Positions 8,937 to 15,988 of a stretch of DNA of 64,000 nucleotides are shown in pieces. Both the position numbers and the translations under genes were made by a program. Within the stretch, counting starts at the first letter, position 1, and every line of letters begins with the position of its first letter. Below the pieces are notes generated by a model. It searched no databases, had not been told where the DNA came from, and saw only the letters and a list, made by a program, of their open reading frames with translations. This DNA is from Kitasatospora sp. MAA19 (GTDB taxonomy: Bacteria > Actinomycetota > Actinomycetes > Streptomycetales > Streptomycetaceae): positions 1 to 64,000 of the forward strand of contig NZ_JARXYZ010000021.1 of NCBI RefSeq assembly GCF_029894125.1, in the 5' to 3' direction.

Positions 8937-9020
8937 TCACAGCGACAGTTTGAATCCGTCGTGGCTCGCGGTGAAGCCGAGCGAGCCGTAGAAACGGCGG
9001 GCCCGAGGGCCGGCCCCCGC
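8937..9020 (-). pseudogene. C-terminal remnant of a GNAT acetyltransferase
   Basis: The minus strand reads RARRFYGSLGFTASHDGFKL then SL and a stop. ARRFYxxLGFxASHxGxKLxL is the classical last helix and strand of GNAT-family N-acetyltransferases. The acetyl-CoA-binding part upstream is absent, so only the tail of the gene survives. The wider interval 8590-9123 contains no other gene. Confidence 0.6.
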
Positions 9021-9087
9021 CCCGGACCGCCGGACCCGATCAGGGGGAGGCCGACCAGCGGCGGACGGTGGCGATCAGCCGACGAGC

Positions 9088-9113
9088 GCGGCCGGCCCGG
9101 CCGGGCCGGCCGC
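9088..9113. terminator. 26-bp perfect palindrome after the alpha-galactosidase gene
   Basis: The sequence is exactly self-complementary around 9100/9101 (GCGGCCGGCCCGG and its reverse complement). It lies 10 bp downstream of the minus-strand GH27 stop and probably serves as its terminator. Confidence 0.6.
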
Positions 9114-9123
9114 TGGCGGGATG

Positions 9124-11322
9124 TCAGGGCTTGAAGGAGAGCGCGAAGAGGTGGATCGCCGGTGCGTTGGGCAGCGTGACGCTCTGCACGCTCTTGCCCG
9201 GGGTCAGCGGGACGGTGTTGGAGAACACCTTGTAGCTGATGCCGTAGTTGGCCGGTCCGCCCGGGGTGTTGCGGTGGTCGGTGGTGATCGCGGTCTGCGC
9301 GCCGTACGCGTTGTCGGGGGTGCAGCACCAGTTGGGGAAACCCAGGGTGTCCGTGGAGGTGGTTCCGTCGGTGTAGGTCACGGTGACGGGCCCGGAGGTC
9401 GCGCCGGTCTCCGCGCCGAGGAAGGCCAGTGCGCTGCCCTGGCCGGTGAGGGTGACGGCCTGACCCGAGGCGCTCACGTTGTCGGGGGTGCCGGGCGCCG
9501 AGGCGGGCCAGGTGAAGCTCAGGCCGTTGGCGGTGACGGTGGATCCGGGGCTCACCCCGACCTTGGCCAGCGCGTCGGCGGAGTAACTGTCACCGGTGGA
9601 GTCGAAGTCGCCCGGGGCGGGGTCGCTCTCCTTCGTCACGCCGACGTTGTTGAAGGCTGCCGCGAGGCCGGGGTAGGGGACGGTGGTGGTGAGCGTCAGC
9701 GGGCCGCTGACCGATCCGGCGCCGGCCGCGCCCGCGCGGTAGGTGGCGGTGGCGGTGATCGTGGAGACGGTGGTGCCGGGCGCGGCCTTGGGCGCGGTCA
9801 CGGTGACGGTGGCCGAGGCACTGGCGCCGGGACGCACCCGCTTCAGGTCCGCGCTCGCGGGAGAGACCCGCCAGCCCTGGGGCGCCGTCACGGACAGCCG
9901 GGTGTCGGACAGGCCGGTGGAACCGAGGTCGGTGAGGCTGACCTGGTAGGTGCCGGGTGCAGCGGGAGTGCTGACGTCCTTCCAGGTGATCGCGGTGGCG
10001 GGCTGCACCTGGTCGGTGCCTCCGGCGCGGACCCGGTACAGCACCGTGGCGTGCGGCGGGACGTCGGCGGAGATGGTGCCGGTGCTCTGGGTGACGTTCT
10101 TGGTCACCAGGTCCTGGAGCCGGTACGAGGAGGCGTGGGCCAGGCCCGCGGCGGCGGCCGTGGTGGTGATCGTCTGCGCGGAGTCGGAGGAGTTGAACAG
10201 CGCCACGGCCCGGTCGCCGTTGGCCAGCGGCCGGGACAGGACGTGGTAGCCGCTGCCCTGCTGGACGATGCGGCCCTGGACGCCCAGCGCATCCTGGTCC
10301 ACGGCGATCACGTCCGCGTTGCCGAGCACCGCCAGCGCGTCGGCGGACAGGTGGCTCAGGTCGGTGCTGGAGATCAGCGGCGCCGCCATCACCGACCACA
10401 GCGACATCTGGCTCTGGATCTCGTCACGGGTCAGGCCCGCGTCACCGGCGAGCAGGAAGTCGGGGTCGTTCCAGCGCCCGGGGCTCTGCAGGTCGGCCAG
10501 GCCGACGTTGTAGCCGTAGTTGTAGGTGATCGCGTTCCACTTCGCCGCGCCGCTCTCCTGGCCGAGCGCGGTGTCCGCGCCCTCGCGCCACAGGTTGCCG
10601 ACCTGCGCCGACCAGCCGATGACGGTGCGCCAGTCGGCCCCGCCCTCGAAGTAGGCCGGGGCGGACACCGAGTAGACCATCGGGCGGCCGGTGTTCAGCA
10701 TCGCCCGGCTCATCGCCGCGTAGGCGTCGTGGTAGGTCTGCTCGCTGGTCTGTCCCGCGATGTCGGGCACGTTGCAGCCGTCGAGTTTCACGTAGTCCAC
10801 GCCCCAGGCGGCGAAGAGGTCGGCGTCCTGCTGCCAGTGGTTCAGGGAGCCGGGGTAGCCGCCGCAGGTGGCGGTGCCGGCGTCCTCGTAGATCCCGAAC
10901 TTCAGCCCGAGCGCGTGGATCTGGGCGCCGACGTAGTCCATGCCGTGCGGGAACTTGACGGGGTCGGAGACCAGTGTGCCGGAGGCGTCGCGGCTGTGGG
11001 CCATCCAGCAGTCGTCGGTGGTGACGGTGTCGTAGCCCTTGGCGGCCAGACCGCTGCTGACCAGCGCGCGGGCGTTGTCGAGGATCACCTTCTCGTCGAT
11101 GCCGCACTGGTAGTAGGACCAGTCGTTCCAGCCCATGGGCGGCGTCGGGGCGTAGTTCGGGTACTGGGCCGCCGCGCCGGCCGAGCCCGCGCTGGAGGCG
11201 ACGGCTGGGGCAGGGGCGGCGGTGGCGGTGGGGGCCGTCACTAGCAGTCCTGCGGACGCGGTGGCGAGCGCGCAGGTGCCGGCGAGAGCAGCACGCAGTC
11301 GCCGGGCGATGGGGGGAGCCAT
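9124..11322 (-). CDS. Secreted GH27 alpha-galactosidase with C-terminal accessory domains
   Basis: The 732-residue protein has a Sec signal peptide (basic start, hydrophobic core, TAPTATAAPA) and a GH27 barrel. Family landmarks are PPMGWNDW, TTDDCWM, KFGIYEDAGTATCGGYPGS, the nucleophile segment DYVKLDGCN (about Asp181) and the acid/base segment RWNDPDFL (about Asp286). A beta-sandwich follows the barrel, then an NEW3-type domain (ITWKDVSTPAAPGTYQVSLT), and a final sugar-binding-like domain common on streptomycete glycosidases (VGVTKESDPAPGDFDSTGDS). It should release terminal alpha-galactose or related sugars outside the cell. I chose the second ATG because GAGG lies 7 bp upstream; the ATG at 11334 has no ribosome-binding site. 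A palindrome upstream suggests a LacI-type repressor. Confidence 0.92.
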   Translation of the reverse strand: MAPPIARRLRAALAGTCALATASAGLLVTAPTATAAPAPAVASSAGSAGAAAQYPNYAPTPPMGWNDWSYYQCGIDEKVILDNARALVSSGLAAKGYDTVTTDDCWMAHSRDASGTLVSDPVKFPHGMDYVGAQIHALGLKFGIYEDAGTATCGGYPGSLNHWQQDADLFAAWGVDYVKLDGCNVPDIAGQTSEQTYHDAYAAMSRAMLNTGRPMVYSVSAPAYFEGGADWRTVIGWSAQVGNLWREGADTALGQESGAAKWNAITYNYGYNVGLADLQSPGRWNDPDFLLAGDAGLTRDEIQSQMSLWSVMAAPLISSTDLSHLSADALAVLGNADVIAVDQDALGVQGRIVQQGSGYHVLSRPLANGDRAVALFNSSDSAQTITTTAAAAGLAHASSYRLQDLVTKNVTQSTGTISADVPPHATVLYRVRAGGTDQVQPATAITWKDVSTPAAPGTYQVSLTDLGSTGLSDTRLSVTAPQGWRVSPASADLKRVRPGASASATVTVTAPKAAPGTTVSTITATATYRAGAAGAGSVSGPLTLTTTVPYPGLAAAFNNVGVTKESDPAPGDFDSTGDSYSADALAKVGVSPGSTVTANGLSFTWPASAPGTPDNVSASGQAVTLTGQGSALAFLGAETGATSGPVTVTYTDGTTSTDTLGFPNWCCTPDNAYGAQTAITTDHRNTPGGPANYGISYKVFSNTVPLTPGKSVQSVTLPNAPAIHLFALSFKP

Positions 11323-11378
11323 GGGCAACCTCATAGTGTCGGTTGAGCCTCGGATGGAGCGGCCGGTCCGGACAGCCG

Positions 11379-11396
11379 AGAGCGTTTCTACGCTCT
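11379..11396. promoter_or_regulatory. Palindromic operator candidate upstream of the GH27 gene
   Basis: AGAGCGT TTCT ACGCTCT is a perfect 7-bp inverted repeat with a 4-nt spacer, 57-74 bp upstream of the chosen start. On the minus strand it overlaps TAGAAA, a possible -10 box 18 bp after TTGTCA. Symmetric elements of this size at glycosidase promoters in actinomycetes are usually LacI-family operators. Confidence 0.5.
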
Positions 11397-11509
11397 GCTG
11401 CTCACAGTTGACAATAGGTCAGTCAAAATAAGCAGAAATGAACATCCATGGACGGGCAAACACGCAGCCGAGCGCCGCGCGGTGACGCGGCTCGGGCTCA
11501 GCGACGGGC

Positions 11510-12424
11510 TCAGCGACGGGCGAGGGAGAGGGCGATGGCGCGGGCGATCGGCTGGCCCGTGCAGGACTCGAAGTAGCTGAAGGCCGGGCTGGGGTTGACC
11601 TCGAAGCAGTAGACCTCGCCGTCGTCGGCCAGCAACAGGTCGATGCCGGCGAGGGCCAGCCCGAGCCGTTCGGCCAGGAGCAGGCAGCGCTCGGCCAGGT
11701 CGTCGGGCAGCTGCCACGGGGAGAGGTCGGCCCGGCCGCCGTCGCGGTGGGCGTAGCGGTAGTCGACGCGGTCGGTCTCGATCCGGGTGGCGAACACCTC
11801 GCCGGGGACGGTGTGCACCCGGATGTCGGCGCCCTTGACGTACCGCTGGAACTGCACCGGGCAGGCGCGGATGAGCGGCAGCCGGTCGATCGCGGCGGCG
11901 TCGAGGGGCTGGACGATGGAGCGCAGGCAGCTGATCGACTCGTAGACCAGTTCGCCGTGGCGCGCCCGGAACTCGTGGACGAGCTCGGGGTCGTTGGTGA
12001 CCAGGGTCTCCGGCACCCGGAATCCGGCCTCCCGGATGAGCTGCGCCTGATAGGGCTTGGACAGGTTCGACGCCATCGCCTCCGCCCGGTTCATCACGCA
12101 CCCCGGGGCGAGGTCGATCCACATGCTCAGGGCCGCGTGCCAGGACCGGCAGTGCCGCTCGACGTCCCCGCCCGCGTCGCGCAGTTCGGGCAGGCGGCGC
12201 CAGTCCATCAGCCGGGAGTAGATGCCGGTCACCTCGGCGCAGTCGACGGATCGGCCGTTCAGGCCCAGCCGACCCCGGATCCCGGTGCCGCTGACCTCGA
12301 TCTCGAACGGCAGGTCCGCGAAGCGTCGTTGGTGGAGGACGGTGTAGGGCAGTGCGAGGCCGTCGAGTTCGGCGGTGACCCGGGCGATCGGCGACTCGCT
12401 CGCGATGCCGCAGACGGTGATCAC
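11510..12424 (-). CDS. RimK/MvdD-type ATP-grasp ligase (graspetide-ligase-like)
   Basis: The 304-residue ATP-grasp enzyme follows the graspetide (microviridin-type) ligases segment by segment: VTGIYSRLMDWRRLPEL corresponds to their SAVWYRRM region; SMWIDLAPGCVMNRAEAMAS and LIREAGFRVPETLVTNDPE to the pre-ATP-grasp hinge; CPVQFQRYVKGADIRVHTV to the central ATP domain; and AGIDLLLADDGEVYCFEVNP to the Mg-binding EVNP end. Such enzymes make ester or amide side-chain links between Thr/Ser/Lys and Asp/Glu in a precursor peptide. The gene overlaps the 3' end of the upstream shorter ATP-grasp-like gene by 4 bp (ATGA), so the two are translationally coupled. A stand-alone glutamate-ligase role is the alternative. 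Confidence 0.8.
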   Translation of the reverse strand: MITVCGIASESPIARVTAELDGLALPYTVLHQRRFADLPFEIEVSGTGIRGRLGLNGRSVDCAEVTGIYSRLMDWRRLPELRDAGGDVERHCRSWHAALSMWIDLAPGCVMNRAEAMASNLSKPYQAQLIREAGFRVPETLVTNDPELVHEFRARHGELVYESISCLRSIVQPLDAAAIDRLPLIRACPVQFQRYVKGADIRVHTVPGEVFATRIETDRVDYRYAHRDGGRADLSPWQLPDDLAERCLLLAERLGLALAGIDLLLADDGEVYCFEVNPSPAFSYFESCTGQPIARAIALSLARR

Positions 12425-13155
12425 CGGAAGGCCGCCGGCAGCGCGGTGAGGCGGTCGAGCAGGCGGTCCAGGAACGCGTCACCGCCGAGGCGGAGGTCGG
12501 GCATCGGGTCCGCTCCCCCGAAGACCGTCCGGTGGCCGCCGTCGCGACGCAGGTCGATCCCCAGCAGGTCGGTCCCGGCGAGCCGCGCGAGCCGGACGCA
12601 CGCCTGCGCGTACTCGTCCGGAACCCGCGCACCGAAGACCTGCTCGCCGAGCACCAGCACGCGGCCTTCGTCGGGCCCCGGCGGTGGCGGCTCCCGTTCC
12701 GAGCGGTTCGACAGTCGCACCGGCGCCGCCGGCAGCCCCGCCCGAGCCGCGAGCACGGTCCACTCCGCGGGCGGCCGCCACGCGCCCGAAAGTCCGGTCG
12801 CACAGGGGCGGTTGACCGCGACCGGGGCGAGGCACCCGAGCAGGCTGAGCAGGAGCGCGCCCAACTCCTCCCGCGCGTAGCCGGCGTCGGCCTCGGTGGC
12901 GAACGCGAGCGCCCCGACCCGGGCGTAGCCCGCCCGGTTGAGCACGCCGTCGACGTCGCGGCTGGCCAGGACGCGCCCGTCCGGCAGGTCGACCTCGAAG
13001 CTCGCGCCGGACTCGTCGACGCGGTGCACCGACCGTGCCGAGAAGAGCAGGTCCCCGGGGGAGAGCAGTTCCAGCGGGGCCAGTCCGCGCCGCCGCAGCC
13101 CCGCGTACGCCCACATCCCCGCGAGGTCGCCGGGGTCACAGAGCACGAGCCACAT
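12421..13155 (-). CDS. Short ATP-grasp-like partner protein, probably non-catalytic
   Basis: The 244-residue protein is not a standard family to me, but it aligns by eye with its downstream neighbour. VDGVLNRAGYARVGAL matches VTGIYSRLMDWRRL; the APVAVNRP and VLAARAGLPAAPVRLSN stretch matches the VMNR to PETLVTN hinge; and LAGTDLLGIDLRRDGG matches LGLALAGIDLLLADDGE. The central ATP-binding subdomain of about 60-70 residues is missing, and the EVNP metal motif is not conserved (GGADPMPD). It looks like a degenerate ATP-grasp paralogue that pairs with the active ligase, perhaps for peptide recognition. Its GGGGAG ribosome-binding site overlaps the last codons of the candidate peptide gene upstream. 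Confidence 0.65.
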   Translation of the reverse strand: MWLVLCDPGDLAGMWAYAGLRRRGLAPLELLSPGDLLFSARSVHRVDESGASFEVDLPDGRVLASRDVDGVLNRAGYARVGALAFATEADAGYAREELGALLLSLLGCLAPVAVNRPCATGLSGAWRPPAEWTVLAARAGLPAAPVRLSNRSEREPPPPGPDEGRVLVLGEQVFGARVPDEYAQACVRLARLAGTDLLGIDLRRDGGHRTVFGGADPMPDLRLGGDAFLDRLLDRLTALPAAFR

Positions 13156-13162
13156 GGGGCGC

Positions 13163-13342
13163 CTACTCCCCGCTCGTCCGCTCGTCGGGGTCCTCGTCGC
13201 GCAGGGCGCTGTCCGACGGATCCCGGGTCCAGGACGCGCTCGCGACCTGCTGCCCGTTCTCGTCCGCGATGGCCGCCGTGGCCGGGCTCTGCGGGACGAG
13301 GGTGATCGGCCCCGTGCCCGCCCGGAGTTCGGCGGCCGGCGG
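13163..13342 (-). CDS. Candidate ATP-grasp substrate peptide (start uncertain)
   Basis: The open frame ends ADENGQQVASASWTRDPSDS then ALRDEDPDERTSGE and a stop. It has a short conserved-looking leader (TGPITLVPQSPATAAIADEN) and then a tail dense in Ser/Thr and Asp/Glu, the composition expected of a graspetide core. Its last codons (GGG GAG TAG) form the ribosome-binding site of the pseudo-ATP-grasp gene, which suggests that the frame is translated. There is a serious weakness: between the DUF4232 stop (13345) and the leader I find no ATG, GTG or TTG in frame, so either a rare start is used, or there is a sequence error, or the frame is not a gene. Confidence 0.4.
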   Translation of the reverse strand, partial: PPAAELRAGTGPITLVPQSPATAAIADENGQQVASASWTRDPSDSALRDEDPDERTSGE

Positions 13343-13344
13343 GG

Positions 13345-14094
13345 CTACTTGCCGGCGGCCGCCATGGAGGCGACCGCTTCCGCCACGCTGGCCCGGTAGA
13401 TGCCCATCTGGGGGTTCAGGACCCGCGCGTCGCCGTTGAGCGGGAAGTTCCGGGTGTTCGCGAGGGGCATGTTGGTGCCCTCGTCGTCGACCAGCACGTT
13501 GAGCTCGTTGATGCCGGGGGCGGTGCCGGTGGTGGCGCCGCTCGGGTCGAGGTCGATCACGGCGTAGGCGCTCTGGCCCGCCGGGACGGGGAACCGCAAG
13601 GTGCCGCTGGCGAGTATCGGCTTGATGTTGTTGCTCTGGTCGCGGGCGGTGGAGTTGCCCAGGTCGACCCCCGGGGTGGAGCTCAGACTGCAGGCGGTCG
13701 CACCGGTGTTGTGCACCTCGATCACCCGCTGGCTGGGTGCCCCGGCGCGTGCCGTCACGTGGATCGAGAGGTTGCCGATGTCGCACGGGTGGGCGCCGGC
13801 CGCGGCACTCCCGCCGTCGGGCCGGGCGCTGCTCGACGGGCTCGCGCCGGACGGCGTACGCGCCGCGTGCGGAGCGGTGGGCGATGCCGCTCCCGTGGCC
13901 GGCGCGCCCGCTGCGGAAGCACCGGCGGTCGGGCTGCCCGCCCGCGACGGCGCGGCGGCCACCGTGGCGGGCGAGGCGGCCGTCGTGCCGCCGGCCGAGT
14001 CGGCGTTGTCGGGCCCGCAGGCGGTCAATGCGAGCCCCGCCCCGGCCACGAGGACGGCGGAGACGAGCAGCGGGCGACGACGGCGGACGGACAT
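13345..14094 (-). CDS. DUF4232-type lipoprotein
   Basis: The 249-residue protein starts with a basic n-region and hydrophobic core ending in LALTAC, a lipobox with the lipidated Cys at about residue 26. A low-complexity Ala/Ser/Pro/Thr stretch to about residue 100 tethers a C-terminal beta-sandwich with the DUF4232 pattern: paired Cys in PCDIGNLSIHVTARAGAPSQ and GATACSLSSTPGVDL, then VPAGQSAYAVIDLD. It should face the outside of the membrane. It is the first gene of the run that leads into the candidate peptide and ATP-grasp genes, but sharing a transcript with them does not prove a shared function. Confidence 0.82.
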   Translation of the reverse strand: MSVRRRRPLLVSAVLVAGAGLALTACGPDNADSAGGTTAASPATVAAAPSRAGSPTAGASAAGAPATGAASPTAPHAARTPSGASPSSSARPDGGSAAAGAHPCDIGNLSIHVTARAGAPSQRVIEVHNTGATACSLSSTPGVDLGNSTARDQSNNIKPILASGTLRFPVPAGQSAYAVIDLDPSGATTGTAPGINELNVLVDDEGTNMPLANTRNFPLNGDARVLNPQMGIYRASVAEAVASMAAAGK

Positions 14095-14354
14095 GGTGGC
14101 TCCTCGGTGGCGGTGTGTGCTGACTGCGTGGACACACCAGAGGACGGTCGGCCGACGGCTTTCGGTGGCAGGCGTGGCGTCACAATCGTCAGGACAACAT
14201 GAGGATCGGACTGTGACATTCAGTCAGGTGCTGCGGGGTTGACACGGCGCACTCCGGGCTCGCCACCCTGCCCACGCCCTAGGGGCCGTCCCGGACGGGC
14301 AGTTGCGCTCGACCGGGCTCTGCGGCGGGAGGGTTTCTGCGGGGAAGACGGGCG
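14095..14354. other. Promoter-bearing spacer without a gene
   Basis: This is the spacer between the start of the lipoprotein gene and the terminator of the next minus-strand gene. I see no conserved coding frame. The AT-richer stretch near 14185-14220 could contain the lipoprotein promoter. Confidence 0.4.
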
Positions 14355-14393
14355 CCCCGTGGCGGCTCGGGCGAACCCGGAGCCGCCACGGGG
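14355..14393. terminator. Strong hairpin downstream of the small beta-rich protein gene
   Basis: CCCCGTGGCGGCTC (14355-14368) pairs with GAGCCGCCACGGGG (14380-14393), with an inner GGG-CGAA-CCC tip. It lies about 65 bp past the minus-strand stop at 14457. Confidence 0.7.
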
Positions 14394-14456
14394 CGGGCCC
14401 TGCCGATCGTCACCGGACCGGCGCGGTCCCCGGCCGGTGCGACCGGAGAGCGGTGC

Positions 14457-14819
14457 TCAGTTGAGGACCAGGACGTCGGTGCGCATCCGCAGCGGGCTGC
14501 TCCAGCCGATGTTGATCTTGAACGTCACCACGCCGTTGCCGGGGGCGATGCTCGACACCTGGAAGGGCGCCGCGCCGACGAACCGGTTCCCGTTGCCGTC
14601 GATCTCGGAGGCCGTGATGACGACCGTCGAGTCGATCCCGATGGCGTTCCAGGCGATCTGGAGGTTGAACGTCCCGTTCCCCGGGGTCCACGTCCACCAA
14701 CCCCGCCACACGGCGCCGACGTTGCCGCCGATCGCCGCGAGGCTCTGGTCCCGTTCGGCGGCCTGCGAACTGTTCGCGATCCGCGGCACCTCGGTGCTGG
14801 AAGATTCGGCTGCAGTCAT
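14457..14819 (-). CDS. Small beta-rich protein of unknown function
   Basis: The 120-residue product begins at the ATG at 14819 behind GAGGGGAG; the longer open frame upstream is low-complexity shadow. There is no signal peptide. The body is rich in beta-strand-forming and aromatic residues (VWRGWWTWTPGNGTFNLQIA, VVITASEIDGNGNRFVGAAP, FQVSSIAPGNGVVTFKINIG), which suggests a single compact beta-sandwich or barrel. I do not recognise the family. It is monocistronic, with its own terminator. The FHA-kinase pair downstream on the right runs in the opposite direction. Confidence 0.6.
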   Translation of the reverse strand: MTAAESSSTEVPRIANSSQAAERDQSLAAIGGNVGAVWRGWWTWTPGNGTFNLQIAWNAIGIDSTVVITASEIDGNGNRFVGAAPFQVSSIAPGNGVVTFKINIGWSSPLRMRTDVLVLN

Positions 14820-15208
14820 GACGACTCCCCTCGCCCCGGGAGAGCTCCCACGAACTCCCCGAATACGTTGAGTGTCCGACAATGTGCGCAGAGTAACAAT
14901 CACTCGTTCGAGTGAACTCCGGCGCGTCGCCACGCCATCCACGCGACCACCGACCACGGTGCCCGAGCCGGCCATCGCCGCTGAAGGACCGGGCCGGTAC
15001 CGCGTGGTCCCGCACCCCCTGCTTCGGCCCCTGTTGACGGCGCATCGGCTCCCACTGCCGGCACGCCCCGCGCGACCGCGCCCCGGTTTCCCCGTCAAGT
15101 GGCCTGCGCCACCGTACGGTTTATCGTCATGCGCAAAGAGGTAGCGTTCGTCCGTCTGGCAACGGTCGGCACGCGAAACGGGGGAGCGGTGCGCGGGACG
15201 GAGGAACG
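14820..15208. other. Divergent promoter region
   Basis: This 389-bp spacer separates the minus-strand small protein gene from the plus-strand FHA gene. No coding frame with gene-like features was found. AT-rich patches lie at 14865-14900 and near 15115-15130. Confidence 0.4.
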
Positions 15209-15976
15209 GTGAGCGGGATTCTCGTCCACCTGCCGGAGGGGAACGGCGAGGACGCGGTGACCTTGCGGCTCGGCCCGGGAGAGCGGGCGCGCTTCGGCCG
15301 CGGCTCCGCCGGCACGCCGGTGGAGCTCCGACTCGGCGACGAGACGGTCTCCCGGCTCGCCGGCGAGATCCACGCGACCGACGACCACTGGCAGTTGAGC
15401 AACCTCAGCAGCACCCACGCCTACCTGGTGGAGAACCCGGAGGGTGCCGGCGAGTACCTGCGGGTGCCGCCGCGGCGGATCGGCGCACCGATCCCGTTCG
15501 AGTTCTCCCGGGTGGTGCTGCCCTCGCGGCGTGAAACGCCGCTGTCCTTCCAGGTGTTCGCACCCGACCACGTCTACCTGGACCCGCACGCCCGCGGCGC
15601 CGGCTCCTGGGAGAGCCGCACCATGACGGCGTACTCGCTGGACGAGACCGCCACCTACTTCCTGGTCCTGGTCGCGCTCTGTGAACCGTGGCTGCGCGAC
15701 CGCTCCCCCGCCGCCGTGCCCACCACCCCCCAGGTGGTCGCGCGGCTGCGTGGCCACCCCGCCTGCGCCCGGCTCACCGCCCGCGCGGTCAGCTCGCACC
15801 TCGACTACCTCGCCGACGAGAAACTCCGTATCGACATGCCCGGCGACGCGGGCCGCGCGGACCGCCGCAACGGCAAACGCGAGGCCGTCGTCGGAATCGC
15901 CCTGAAGTTCGGCATCGTCCGCGAGGAGCACCTCGCGCTCCTGCCGCGCCCCGAAGCCGCCGAGCCCGGACGATAG
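15209..15976 (+). CDS. FHA-domain protein with C-terminal winged-helix-like part
   Basis: The GTG start follows ACGGAGGAACG. The 255-residue protein has an N-terminal FHA phosphothreonine-binding fold, with RFGRG near residue 29 and the SRLAG/H-Y..N core (DETVSRLAGEIHATDDHWQL, SNLSSTHAYLVEN). Helices follow (TAYSLDETATYFLVLVALCE, then ARAVSSHLDYLADEKLRIDM) that resemble a winged-helix module. It lies 12 bp upstream of a Ser/Thr kinase gene and almost certainly binds that kinase or one of its phosphorylated targets. No membrane segment is visible, so it should be cytosolic. Confidence 0.85.
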   Translation: MSGILVHLPEGNGEDAVTLRLGPGERARFGRGSAGTPVELRLGDETVSRLAGEIHATDDHWQLSNLSSTHAYLVENPEGAGEYLRVPPRRIGAPIPFEFSRVVLPSRRETPLSFQVFAPDHVYLDPHARGAGSWESRTMTAYSLDETATYFLVLVALCEPWLRDRSPAAVPTTPQVVARLRGHPACARLTARAVSSHLDYLADEKLRIDMPGDAGRADRRNGKREAVVGIALKFGIVREEHLALLPRPEAAEPGR

Positions 15977-15988
15977 GGAGAGGCTCCG

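Noticed and set aside
9121..11244. Plus-strand 707-codon frame over the alpha-galactosidase gene
   Set aside because: Shadow frame rich in Gly, Val and Arg; the GH27 motifs are all on the other strand.
13163..14137. Long minus-strand frame across the DUF4232 gene
   Set aside because: Its upstream part is an Arg/Gly-rich shadow of the lipoprotein gene. Only the last 55 or so codons, beyond the lipoprotein stop, look like a real peptide.
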